The notes below the pieces were generated by a model. The model was not told the DNA's origin, did not search any database, and saw only the letters and a list, made by a program, of their open reading frames with translations. Positions 51,882 to 62,898 of a stretch of DNA of 64,000 bases are shown here, in pieces. A program made the position numbers and the translations under genes. Source of the stretch: Nymphaea colorata (Eukaryota > Streptophyta > Magnoliopsida > Nymphaeales > Nymphaeaceae); contig NC_045138.2 in NCBI RefSeq assembly GCF_008831285.2, positions 17,269,934 to 17,333,933 of the forward strand, given 5' to 3'. Positions within the stretch are counted from its first letter, which is position 1. Each line of letters starts with the position of its first letter.

Positions 51882-53382
51882 GATGCGAGAAGATTGAATA
51901 ACTGAGAAGGCCAATATTATGCAGCTTGCTATCTGGCTGCAGATGTTATTCGCTAGCATGTTTACATGCACTATATAAATTAATAAAAGGAATAAGAAAG
52001 CCTTCTTCAATCACAAATACAGGTCATGTTGATGATTTTGCTTAAATTTCGAAAGAGTTATCCCAAGGTGCTGGTGCAGTGAATCGTTCCTTGGCTTGAA
52101 TTAGGGCGTGTTTGATAGCCTCGCATCTCAAATCTTAGAGTGATCGAAAAAATCCTTTGAAATCCTCAGTTTATAGCCAAAACTTGGTGACAAGGGGGAG
52201 TCTGATCTATTATTTCCAAAGAAGTCTACAATGAGAGGCGCAAAAGAATAAAGACATTTTAGTTGATGTCAGACACCCCAGCGAAGGTGGACACGCATTA
52301 ACATTCATGGTGATGCATGAGGGTTCCAAGTGTGAGGTAGGCTTGACGCATCTTTCATGACATAAGCCTTTGAACGAGTGATGAAAATCTAACCCCATAG
52401 CTGTTCCTTTTTTCAACTTTGTCCTTGCTCTCATTGACTGGCACTTGGGATTAGGTTCCGATCCGTGACTTGCTAGTTGGACTTACTCAGATTGTAATTA
52501 ACTTTTAACTTGGATTGAAATTCATTTTTAAAAAGTGAATTTGGATCCGACCGGTATAAGATCTTTCTGAGACCTCAGTCGAATATCGAACTTGGGTACT
52601 GATTTGGGTCTGAAAATTACATGCTGATTAACAAAAACATTTGGATTTCTTTATCGAATTCAACTAAACCAATTTGAAATCCAATCCAGTGATCGAACAT
52701 ACCTAAACTTTTTACGGCTCTAGATGTCATGATTCTTTTGACCTATCCAACCCTACTTGCCCTTAGAAAACCAAGAAATTAATGAAATGCTGACCAGCCC
52801 CGTAACGTGTAAAAATTGTGAAAGTATATTCAATTTGAATCCCATTCATTGACATTCTTAATATTCATTGATGAGTTATGTGCAAAATAGTTTTCAAGAC
52901 AAGCCAAAGCTAGTTTCCATGACAGTGCTTTTAACCATGGGGTGGAGGGAGGGGGTGGGCCACCTATGCCATGGCCCCACCCCAACTACTTAAAAAAAAA
53001 TACATTAAAAAAATTAAAAAGTTTTAATTGTACAATGTATTTTTTATATTAGAGTTCAGTTTATTCGAGGTGGCTCGCCTTTAAAAAAAAAACGTGGTCT
53101 CGCTCATGCTTTTAACATAAAGATTTCACAAGCACCTGCCTCCAAAAATGACAAGAAACTGTTTCAAATATGAAAAATGACAAGAAACTGTTTCAAATAT
53201 GAAGATTGGCACCCAACTAGACTACAATCCATTTTCTTCTACCATATACCCAAGTATTCTAAACATGTTTTTCAAAGTCACTTGATAATATATATGCTTT
53301 GGCATTCGCATTCCGCACTGATCATTGAAAAGCTTATTTTTATAAAATAAAATTTAAAAAATTTAAAGAGAACCACGACGAA

Positions 53383-53429
<47 letters not shown>

Positions 53430-53485
53430 ACGCCTCCCCTTGTGAAGTTGTCAATTTCCTTCGACCCAAAGAATTTCCTTTGCCT
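51882..53485. other. 3' flank of PR-4 b, no further gene
   Basis: It contains the 3' UTR (ATTAATAAAAGGAATAAG near 51980), sequence shared with the 3' flank of gene a, a GGATC/GAATC-rich stretch (52450-52700), the hAT-like MITE (52936-53108), a short tandem duplication with GACAAGAAACTGTTTCAAAT (53150-53205) and an (AT)n tract (53385-53426). Confidence 0.7.
52936..53108. mobile_element. hAT-like MITE, 173 bp, second member
   Basis: It is flanked on both sides by CTTTTAAC, a perfect 8-bp target-site duplication (52928-52935 and 53109-53116). Its interior follows the element at 48176: GGGGG-rich start, GCCATGGCCCCA, an A-rich centre and AATGTATTTTTT. The terminal repeats have decayed (CATGGGGTGGAG against CATGAGCGAGAC). 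Confidence 0.8.
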
Positions 53486-54360
53486 TAACTGGAAAGTTAA
53501 GGGACATTGTGGGAATTAACTTCAGTTCTCCACGGCGGCCCGCTGCCTCTCGTTATCCAGACGAGGTCCAGTGGAATCTGCCTTCGTATTCATGTAAATT
53601 ACCAAAACGGGACCTTGACCTGATGTCCTTCTCCACACGTCATGACTCATTCCTTTAAGTGCTTTTTCTCCAAGTGAGTGACCTCAGAGTTACGATTAAA
53701 TTTATTATTAATATTGTTATAAAAACTTGGTTTTAAATATTTTTTAATTGTGAGTCAGCCTCGCTGTTTTAATTGTCTCCTCTTCTCGCCCTCATCTTAA
53801 CCTTTTCAATATTACTTGCTTTTTAAGATATGCACGTCATTTATTGAAGCCGGAAATGCCTTAAAGGTAAAATTTAAGGCCTGTGAAGGGCATTTTGGTC
53901 ATCACAGATCATCTACACTAACCTTGTTGTGGGCCTACGGATGTCAATACATACAATCTTTTCATATATTCACATATTTGGATTGGAATTTAGATTCAAA
54001 TTCTAATAAAAAAAGTCATATTTAAATTTGAATTTGAATTTGAATTCAAAATTCAATTTTAAAATCTAAACCCGAATCTGAATTTTGAACCAGATTTTTC
54101 CAATTCTCATATTTTAATAGCATTGGATAAGGATATTTATAAAAAAAAATGAATCTGATCCAAATCAATATCCGAATCTGATCAGATATTTATGTATGTC
54201 TGAATCCAAATCCGATCGAATGCCATTTGTTAAATCTGAATCTATCCTATTCCTTAATCGGGTATTAAATTTTTTTTTTCATGTCTGATTTTTTTTTTAT
54301 CAGTCAGACATCTAATTCAAATCCTCTACATGTTCTTCTCTTGGTTTGGGTGGTGGCAAT
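53485..54360 (+). pseudogene. PR-4 relic: orphan upstream block and signal-peptide piece
   Basis: From 53485 to about 53935 the sequence is a third copy of the PR-4 upstream block, with one TTGACC. It then breaks into a GGATC/GAATC-rich repeat. About 54322-54356 resembles the signal-peptide codons of copies a and b (TTCTTCTCTTGGTTTGGGTG, GGTGGCAATG). No barwin domain follows. It is a third a/b-type copy that has lost its body. Confidence 0.7.
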
Positions 54361-56141
54361 GAATCCGCTCCAATCATCAAAGTAATAAACTGTTCGGGTT
54401 AAGACACATCTCCAAAATATGATGATTTTTCATCCATCATTTTGTCAACATAGGCAGCTTCTTTTTTTCTTTTTGAAAGTCTGAGCTATTATTTACTGCT
54501 AGAAAGCCTTAAATGTGCCTGTTAATTGGTCTAACCATATGAGGTAGGCTTGACGCGTCTTTCATGACATAAGCCTTTGAATGGGTGATGAAAATCTGAC
54601 TTTATCTCCTTTCTCCTTTCTCAAATTGAATGGCTCTTAGGATTAGATTCCCATCCGTGACTTGCCAAATTGGACTTACTCGGATTATATGTGATTGGAT
54701 TGAAGTTCAGACTCTATTTTTTACAACTGAATTTGGATCCAACCGGTATAAGATTTTTTTCAGGTCTGAGTCGAATATGGAACTTGAATCCTGATTTGGA
54801 TCTGAAAATTACATTTTGTGAAATCTGAAGCGAATTAGTAAAAGCATTTGGATTTGTTTATCAAATTCAAATAAGCCAATTTGAATCAAATCTATCTAAA
54901 TCATATTCCCGTCTCTAGGGGTCAAGATTCGTTTGACGTATCCAAGCCAAGAAAGGGATGAAATGTCACGTCGAAAGCTACACGGGAACGTAGAGAGAAG
55001 TTTCCCCCTAACGTGCAAGACTCGCAAAAAATATCTGTACGGTCTTATTTCACAGTAAGTCTTTATGGTGCATGCCGACACAGTGTTATAAAGGACAGGC
55101 TAGAATGGTTCACAAATTCATCCAATTTTGTTTTTTTTATACATTATCGATCTATTTTAAAACAGATTTTGTTAATATTTTTGACCAAGTTATAATGGAT
55201 TGATTTCACTCATGAATCGGCACAACTCGGACTTGAATCCATTAATTGACGGTGATTTGCCCTAATTCCTTTCTTTATTTTCTTTGTTTACTTTGCTTTC
55301 TAGTTTTTGCTACTTTGAACTTTTGAGTGATCAGGAACTCTAATCGCTGCATCATTTTGCCATGAAAGGGTCAAATTTTTTGTTGCATGCATGTGAAATT
55401 GGAGTTAGTATACGGATTAATAGCTAGACCACAGGTCGCCCATATTAAACTCCTAAAAGCTAAGCAGTGGGAGAGTGAAACATAGTGCCCATATCAATTG
55501 TAACAATGCAGCCAAAACTAAATGTCAGATATGTCATACTATAACACATCATCTTGCAATGATCATGCCCCACATTTTATTGATGGATTCAGAAACAACA
55601 TCTGTAACCAGATGATGTTTTCTAAGGGACGGCATAATGTTTCCGGATTATATGTCTAAAGAATAAATTGTTGTTCTTAATCAGGCATCGTAGATGTGAC
55701 CTACTTTCTCATTAGATATCATAGTTTGAGACCTTTTCTCTACACTTAGAATTCTCTTTTATTTTTGAACCCCAATACAATTCCATCAGAGCATGGCTAC
55801 CCCAAACTACTGAATGATGTTTTTGTGTTTTTAATTGTTTGATTGGCCGATGTTCAATTAGTAAATCCTGAGAGGGTTAGTGCAACGGCTTTGGGTGGGA
55901 GGCTGGTAGGCTGCCGGTCTCCATTTAAAATGTCAATGGCATCAACTACTTGTATTGCAAAAGGAGGGTCACTCATGCCAAAGTTAAAGTGTATCGGGGA
56001 CGACACTCCAAAAGAGAACCGTGTACTATAAGGGGATAAAGGATTAAGTGAGGACGCATGTCCCAAAAAATTTCGCACTTTGACTTCATATGGAATGCCA
56101 CCAAAGATCAAATGGAGCCTCTGTATACTATTGACCATACA
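54360..56141. other. spacer between the second PR-4 relic and gene c
   Basis: It has a GGATC/GAATC-rich stretch (54650-54900) and, from about 55660, sequence that also precedes gene d (61250-61870) at roughly 90% identity. No gene is supported. Confidence 0.65.
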
Positions 56142-56144
56142 TTA

Positions 56145-56383
56145 GGCCTTGTTTGATGCACAAGAAGTTTTTTGCATGGTAAAATTATCAATGTAAGAAA
56201 GAAAGATTTTTTTATGGAAAAAAAGCTGGACCTCTCTAGGTCTGACTTTTTTGCGGGTGAAGTTTTTCTGAATTCAATGAAAAGCGCATGGTAAAATTCT
56301 TTATGTTTGATGTTGTAGGGAAAAACCATACAAATTTGAAAAAAAAACCCACACAATATGTTTCTTGTGCATCGAATGGGGCC
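56145..56383. mobile_element. PIF/Harbinger (Tourist-like) MITE, 239 bp, in the PR-4 c promoter
   Basis: The ends GGCCTTGTTTGATGCACAAG and, reversed, GGCCCCATTCGATGCACAAG match at 18 of the first 22 positions. TTA lies on both sides (56142-56144 and 56384-56386), the target-site duplication typical of PIF/Harbinger. The equivalent place before gene d (about 61862-61872) is an empty site with a single TTA. It has no coding capacity. It ends 239 bp before the gene c start codon. Confidence 0.85.
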
Positions 56384-56556
56384 TTAATATTTACAAGGTT
56401 TTACCCCATTAGATGCACTTTGTCATCCTTCAAATAACCACAGTTTATATTTACTGTATAGCTTACCATGGCTCCAAATAGTAAAAATGAGCAGTGACAT
56501 GAAATCATTCTAAGAATATCTAAGGGCATATTGGCCATGAAGCAAAAGTTGCAACC

Positions 56557-56564
56557 TATAAATG
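56557..56564 (+). promoter_or_regulatory. TATA box of PR-4 copy c
   Basis: TATAAATG 66 bp upstream of the ATG, in the same AACCTATAAA context as the other PR-4 copies. Confidence 0.7.
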
Positions 56565-56622
56565 GACGTTGCCCCTGCATTGCTTTGATATCGTAAGAAC
56601 TTCGGTGCAGTGAAGGTCTCCT

Positions 56623-57414
56623 ATGGCTCTTAGCTGCCAAGCAGTCTTTCTGGTGTGGGTGGCGGCCATGGCTGCCGGGCTGGCTGTGGCTCAGGCAACC
56701 ACAGTCCGAGCCACCTACCACTACTACCGCCCTGTCCGTAAAAACTGGGACCTCACTGCTGCAGGAGCATATTGCGCCACTTATGATGCCGGGAAGCCGC
56801 TAGCCTGGCGCCAGAGGTTCAAATGGACTGCCTTCTGCGGTCCAGACGGGCCTGGATTCCCCGGTGCCTGTGGAAAATGTTTACAGGTGAGGGTAAAGTA
56901 ATCCTTAGAGTATACATATTAAATGGCATTAGATTCAGCCCCTTTGAAACATTTCATGCCTAAAAGATAGGAATATATGAAGCATTTTCTTTTTATGAGG
57001 ATGCCCATATCTAACTAAGCAGATCTCTGCCAGTTTAAGCCAAGACAAGCACCATGGTAATTGAAATATTATTGACCTCCTTTACTTCAAGGGGTGTGGC
57101 TCAACAGGTTCGGCCGGCGGCTCATCGGCAGCCAGTCACTGGTTCAAATCTTAGGTCATGGGCATGCAACAAATTAAGTTTCTTATCAATGGATGTGTAC
57201 CAAAATTAGCACGATGACCTAAGTTGAAGAAGGTTTTTTGATTCAGGTGACGAACCAAGCAACAGGATCGCAGCTGAAGGTGAGGATAGTGGACCAGTGC
57301 GCTAATGGAGGACTGGACTTGGACTGGTCTGCATTCAAGCAATTGGACACCAATGGCAACGGCTATCAACAAGGGCATCTCATGGTAGACTACCAATTTG
57401 TAAGCTGTGCTTGA
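56623..57414 (+). CDS. PR4: PR-4 (barwin) pathogenesis-related protein, copy c
   Basis: Exons 56623-56886 and 57247-57414 encode 143 residues. A signal peptide covers about residues 1-25 ([18 protein letters not shown]), and the mature protein begins [12 protein letters not shown]. Barwin cysteines are at 51, 72, 83, 86, 106 and 142, with [16 protein letters not shown] and [14 protein letters not shown]. It keeps His132 in [11 protein letters not shown], the His found in wheat PR-4 proteins and linked to their RNase activity; copies a and b have Ser there. No hevein domain and no vacuolar tail. The intron carries a SINE-like head (57097-57150). It appears intact and encodes the same protein as copy d. 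Confidence 0.95.
57088..57223 (+). mobile_element. tRNA-derived SINE-like sequence in the PR-4 c intron
   Basis: TGGCTCAACAG (57097-57107) fits the RNA polymerase III A box and GTTCAAATC (57142-57150) fits the B box, 34 bp apart. No matching acceptor stem is present, so this is not a tRNA gene. From 57150 CTTAGGTCAT pairs perfectly with ATGACCTAAG (57214-57223). The 3' end of the element is not defined. Gene d has the same sequence at 62572-62707. Confidence 0.55.
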
Positions 57415-58740
57415 GTGACTAAATGGGCAGGAGGAGAAGGCAGCCCTAGCTGCTCACTAGCAGCAATATGTATCAATAAAGATGCCTTCTTCATAAAACA
57501 AAAACTCTCTCTCTCTCTTTCTCATGGTCGTATGATTGCCTCGGATCTTATATCTAAGGTTGAATTTTAATCCATGTGAGGTGAAATTCACATTTTAAGC
57601 AAGCAACAGATTTAACAACTGTGGTATAAAATAATTACCTTATGTGGTAGCTTTAGATCTCATATGGGTCCCGCAAAATTCAGATCGGACAATATCAAAC
57701 TTATCCTAAATGTCTTTTATGGGGCACGTGGTGAATTTTCAACCAATTTTTTTTTTTTTTCGCGGGGGGTGGCTCAAAAAACATATTTTAAAAAAATTTT
57801 ATATAGGTAAACTAAAATTTTAAAATTTTATATATAAAAATACGAATTCTAGAAAAACTGATATACCAAGTAGCCCTCTTCCCAAATATTAGACTTATGT
57901 ATATGGTTAGCTCAAACATGTGATATTTGTTTACATTTAATAGGAAGAGCCATTCCAGAAAATGAATTTGTGCGACAATGGAAGACTTTGCCAGTCGATG
58001 ATTCACTACAACAATATGGTCAAACAAGATTCATCAAGGCATTATCAAAGGCAATCTGTGTGTGTGTGTGTGTGTGTGTGCACGCACGCGTGCGTGCGTT
58101 AACAAGCCAAGTCAATGTAGTGTATAGTCTGAAGATGACTCCACACCATTTCAGTATTATTGGTGAGACAAATTTTGCTAAATTATTTTCCATAATGCAT
58201 GGAACCGCTAAAATCACAATTGAAGCTTGCCCAACATAATGGGCCATTAATTCGAACAATGAACTTGTTTGAAATTGAAAGAATAGGAAAGACATGTTTT
58301 TGTTCCAAAAACAAACCAAAAAAAAAAGTTGATATGATTATGCTCAATTTTGTATTCATGGATTCAGAAGCAACATCTATAATGACGTCATGTTTTCTAA
58401 AAGAATAACATATTATATATCTAAAAGATAAAATGTTCTTCTTATCAAACACTCTCTTTTAAGGTTGTTCAAAATTTCAAATAACCACAAGTTATATCTA
58501 TTGTATATCCTACCATGTCTAAAAATAGTAAAAATGGGCAGTGACATGAAACCATTCTAAAAAACCTATGGGCACATTGGCCATTAAGCAAGCGGTACAA
58601 CCTACGTACATTAGCTCCCCAGTGAGACATATTTTCTTCATTATAATATAAATATATATTTATATATGTATTTTATTTTATTTATTGTGTGTGTATCTAA
58701 AGAAAAAAGTCCTCGAGTTGTCAATTTCCTTCCCTCGACC
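57415..58740. other. 3' flank of PR-4 c
   Basis: It has a polyadenylation-like AATAAA near 57475, a CT run, the block shared with the flank of gene a (from 57660) and a (GT)n run followed by GCACGCACGCGTGCGTGC (58059-58098). I support no gene. Confidence 0.7.
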
Positions 58741-58744
58741 GAAG

Positions 58745-59015
58745 TCGTTGCTGTATCATTCTTAACTGGAAAGTTAAGGGGCATTATAGGAACTAACTTC
58801 AGTTCTCCACGGCGGCCCGCTGCCTGACGAGGGCCAGTGGAATCTGCCTTCATCATCTTGTCATAAATTATCAAAAAGGGACATCTTGGCCCGATCTGGG
58901 CCTCCAAAAGTCATTGTGTAAGTGCTTTTTTTTTTTTTTCATATGAGTGATGTTAAATTTATGATTACATTTATTATTGATATTATTAGAAAACAATGGT
59001 CATAAATATTTTTAA
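58745..59015 (+). promoter_or_regulatory. orphan PR-4 upstream block, copy 4
   Basis: TTCAGTTCTCCACGGCGGCC and the following words match the other three blocks, up to ACAATGGTCATAAATATTTTT. Homology then stops and no PR-4 exon follows for 3 kb. It is a relic of an a/b-type unit between genes c and d. Confidence 0.6.
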
Positions 59016-60524
59016 ATTTTGTGTGTGCGTGTGTGTGTAGGGCGGAGCAAGGGCCGTTGGCCTTCCTTAAAAAAAATTAAAAATTACGTATAAATTTTAA
59101 GATAAATTATTTATCTTACATAAAAAATTTATATTTTGGTTTCTATTAAAATTTTGAAACTAAAATTTCTAACCTAACTCCTACTTAAGCTGAAGAAGGC
59201 TCCATACCATCTTGGTTTTAATAGTGAGACAAATTTTGCCAAGTTCTTTTTCCACAGCGCATGAAACCGCTAAAATCTCTACTATAGCTTTCCCAACATA
59301 AGGGGTCATTAATTTGAACAATGAACTTGTTTGTTATTGAAAGAAAGGGATTGCATTAAGCTTGATAAGTTCGAGGGTTGATCATTTTTAGAATTCGTCC
59401 GCAGCTTGTCTCAGTCTCATTGCTGTCTGTGCACCCTTTAGCAGATCAACAGCTATCCCTCGATTGATTTTAGATGTTGTTTGATAAACATACAATATAG
59501 TTTCATTAGTATGAAAACTGGCTCAAGCATGCCAATTGGCAATTAACCAATGTAATTGATAATACTAAAAAAAAAAAGCAATTTCCTCAATATGGAAACT
59601 GCCTTCAATGATAGACTATTTATTTTGTTTTCTTTAAAGTTTTTACACAACACCATGACTTGATAAAGTGTTAATGGTCAATTTTCTTTTTGAGTGTGAG
59701 CAGCTTCACATGCTCAATCAACAGCGATCACTTCCTCTCTCCTTTTAAGAGTAATACTTCTGTTCCACTCTCACAAATAAAGCTAAGACATCTGAAACGT
59801 TGAAATTTTATTTAGTTGCATGAATAACTAGTCTCATTTTTAAAATATAACATGGATGAAGATCTTCAGTAAAATTCAGAAAGGTGTTAAATCCAAAACA
59901 TTGCCACCTACATTTATGTACTAGAGATGAATATGGCTGAGAGTAGCTTTTTTGGATCTTGATCAAGTCTTTCGGAAATAGATGAGTGAGAATAGCAGGC
60001 TATGTCAACTAAATGTGTGGTACCACGGGTGCAAGTGCCGGTGCGAATGCCGGAACGGCACATCTCAAAAAATTTAAGTGCAGCAGTGCAGTGAAGATAT
60101 TTTATTTTTAAAAAAAAATTATTATATATATAACAGAATAAGCATTTATATATTATTATTACAATTTAGTTATTAATGTATATAACATACTAAAATAATT
60201 ATATTGCATAGAAAAATATCAAAACAACATATATTATATAAGTAATTGGTAATATGACATTTTAACTGGCCTCGGGTGTGAGTCGAAGCCGCACCCATGT
60301 CCGGTGTGCACCCGACTCGATGCGACTCGGGTGCGGCAGTAAAATAAAAAAGTCCGAGTGACTTAGATAGCAGGCTACGAATGCTAGAGGAAATTGGCAA
60401 CATGTGAGAACCAGCACACCCTATGTTTCAAATGCAAGTGCATGTGAAATGTAAAAGTGGTCAAGTATGAAACCTATTTCAAGACCCAGTAGAGTCATAC
60501 AGCACAGTATTATCACCGAATTAC

Positions 60525-60611
60525 CTTAGGGCTCCTATCAACCGCATCTCCCTGTGCTGCGGTATCATCGATCAACTTCAACACGTTAGTCAAAAATAAT
60601 TCGTACAATAC
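60525..60611 (-). pseudogene. exon-like fragment, unrecognised protein
   Basis: The minus strand reads VLYELFLTNVLKLIDDTA and AQGDAVDRSPK in one frame (29 codons), followed by a donor-like AAG/GTAATT. Composition is protein-like, but I cannot name the family. On the minus strand it lies downstream of the fragment at 60805-60969, which ends in a stop, so the two are not one gene in normal order. Confidence 0.3.
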
Positions 60612-60804
60612 CTTATTTAGCAACATACAAATTACGTTTGCAAAAACAAGTTATTGCACATCAAAACTCATAGACGATTATTATAGCTGGCATTCTGAGG
60701 TAAGTATCTATATACATCTAAAAATGCAGCAGAAGCTTGTACAAGTTCTTTTTGTTGCTTCCATGGTTAATCCACCAACCCATACTTCGCGGACTATCGG
60801 CACA

Positions 60805-60969
60805 TTAATCATCAGAATCGTCACTTTCACTTCTAACAGGATCATCATCAGCCCCTCTTGTACCAGTATTCTCTGGCTTCTCAGGTGGTGCATGTCTGTT
60901 TTTAGCGCCAACGTCATTGGCATCTTCATGCTCCGTAGCTTCAGTGCGTGAACTGCGATTTGTCAAGGT
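60805..60969 (-). pseudogene. exon-like acidic C-terminal fragment, unrecognised protein
   Basis: After an acceptor-like TTGTTAG the minus strand is open for 54 codons to a TAA. The end is strongly acidic (ADDDPVRSESDDSDD), and the earlier part is charged (RTEATEHEDANDVGAKN). Such tails are common at the C-termini of nuclear proteins. No upstream exons are evident, so I take it as a captured fragment; a real terminal exon of an unseen gene is the alternative. Confidence 0.35.
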
Positions 60970-62040
60970 CTAACAAGAAATTTAAATGAAGTAACCTACT
61001 AGGAGAAAGTCCAAAGAACCAACAATACAGAAACCAAGACGAATCTGAATCCCAGGAAGAACACATTTTTTTATATTGACATAGCCTCCTGATTCTGAGG
61101 CACACAATCACAGAACCAGTGGAGATGCTCAAAAAGGGAAAAAAATACTGTATAGATCGTATCACAGAAAAAAAAAAAGATGACATGAAAAAGGATATCT
61201 ACATTCTCTGTGGTACCACGATATGTGAGAATGTTGACAATATCTCTCTCTCTCAAGAATAAATTGTTGTTCTTATCAAACACTCTTTTAAGGCTGCAAC
61301 AGCTGGTAGAAGTCTAGTTTGAAGATTTTGTTAGTTTCCAAAGTACCAAAGCTGATTCTAATCTGCCAATACTTATTTGCTGTCCTGGACTTGATTATTT
61401 TGCAATCTTAATCAGGCATCGTAGATGTGACATACTTTCTCATTAGAGATCAAAGTTTGAGACCTTTTCTCTACACTAAGAATTCTCTTTTATTGTTAAA
61501 CCCCAATAAAATTTCATCATAGCATGACTACCCCAAACTACTGAATGATGTTTTTTGGGTTTTTAATTGTTTGACTGGCCGATGTTCGATTAGTAAATCA
61601 TGAGAGGGTTTATGCCATGGCTTTGGGTGGGGGGTTAGTAGGCAGCTGATCTCCATTTCAAATGTCAATGGCATCAACTACTTATACTGCAAAAGGAAGG
61701 TCACCGACGCCAAAGTTGAAGCGTACCAGGGACATAAAGGATTAAGTGGGAGCTTCAGCTCTTTGACAATGGGTGTGTGACGCATCTCCCCTCCAATTTA
61801 GCACTTTCACTTCATATGGAATGCCACCAATCAATAAAGTTCTGTGTAGACTGTAGACCATACTTTAATATTTACATCAAGGTTTTACCCCATTAGATGC
61901 ACTTTGTCATCCTTCAAATAACCACAGTCTATATTTACTGTATAGCTTACCATGGCTCCAAATAGTAAAAATGAGCAGTGACATGAAATCATTCTAAGAA
62001 TATCTAAGGGCATATTGGCCATGAAGCAAAAGTTGCAACC

Positions 62041-62048
62041 TATAAATG
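62041..62048 (+). promoter_or_regulatory. TATA box of PR-4 copy d
   Basis: TATAAATG 66 bp upstream of the ATG, identical to copy c. Confidence 0.7.
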
Positions 62049-62106
62049 GACGTTGCCCCTGCATTGCTTTGATATCGTAAGAACTTCGGTGCAGTGAAGG
62101 TCTCCT

Positions 62107-62898
62107 ATGGCTCTTAGCTGCCAAGCAGTCTTTCTGGTGTGGGTGGCGGCCATGGCTGCCGGGCTGGCTGTGGCTCAGGCAACCACAGTCCGAGCCACCT
62201 ACCACTACTACCGCCCTGTCCGTAAAAACTGGGACCTCACTGCTGCAGGAGCATATTGCGCCACTTATGATGCCGGGAAGCCGCTAGCCTGGCGCCAGAG
62301 GTTCAAATGGACTGCCTTCTGCGGTCCAGACGGGCCTGGATTCCCCGGTGCCTGTGGAAAATGTTTACAGGTGAGGGTAAAGTAATCCTTAGAGTATACA
62401 TATTAAATGGCATTAGATTCAGCCCCTTTGAAACATTTCATGCCTAAAAGATAGGAATATATGAAGCATTTTCTTTTTATGAGGATGCCCATATCTAACT
62501 AAGCAGATCTCTGCCAGTTTAAGCCAAGACAAGCACCATGGTAATTGAAATATTATTGACCTCCTTTACTTCAAGGGGTGTGGCTCAACAGGTTCGGCCG
62601 GCGGCTCATCGGCAGCCAGTCACTGGTTCAAATCTTAGGTCATGGGCATGCAACAAATTAAGTTTCTTATCAATGGATGTGTACCAAAATTAGCACGATG
62701 ACCTAAGTTGAAGAAGGTTTTTTGATTCAGGTGACGAACCAAGCAACAGGATCGCAGCTGAAGGTGAGGATAGTGGACCAGTGCGCTAATGGAGGACTGG
62801 ACTTGGACTGGTCTGCATTCAAGCAATTGGACACCAATGGCAACGGCTATCAACAAGGGCATCTCATGGTAGACTACCAATTTGTAAGCTGTGCTTGA
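62107..62898 (+). CDS. PR4: PR-4 (barwin) pathogenesis-related protein, copy d
   Basis: Exons 62107-62370 and 62731-62898 encode the same 143 residues as copy c: signal peptide, six barwin cysteines, and the His in [11 protein letters not shown]. The intron, with its SINE-like head (A box 62581-62591, B box 62626-62634), is also the same. It differs from copy c in its distal upstream DNA, which lacks the MITE. It appears intact. Because the copies are almost identical, a false duplication in the assembly has to be considered. Confidence 0.93.

Larger units (their letters stand above)
56397..58517. repeat. left unit of a near-identical tandem duplication (period 5,484 bp)
   Basis: This unit matches 61881-64000 almost base for base through promoter, exons, intron and about 1.1 kb of 3' flank. 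By eye I find one substitution near 56451 and a one-base homopolymer difference near 58321. The match starts abruptly; sequence just upstream is only about 90% alike. Confidence 0.9.
59480..61250. other. about 1.75 kb inserted or exchanged segment between PR-4 c and d
   Basis: The flanks TTTAGATGTTGTTTGATAAA (59468) and GTTCTTATCAAACACTCTTT (61269) match one continuous block downstream of gene a (49566-49795). The material between is different. It includes a GGTGCGG-rich stretch (60030-60350) and two exon-like pieces on the minus strand (60525-60611 and 60805-60969). It may be a captured gene fragment or transposon, but no ends are identified. Confidence 0.45.

Noticed and set aside
56401-56721. 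106-codon minus-strand open frame duplicated at 61885-62205
   Set aside because: It is antisense to PR-4 promoter and exon 1. Its conservation is a by-product of the near-identical duplication.
57091-57165. tRNA gene in the PR-4 c intron
   Set aside because: A and B boxes are present, but the 5' and 3' ends do not pair as an acceptor stem and there is no proper anticodon arm.
60019-61217. GTGGTACCAC at both 60019 and 61210 as transposon ends
   Set aside because: The word is itself a short palindrome, the adjoining sequence does not match, and no target-site duplication is visible.
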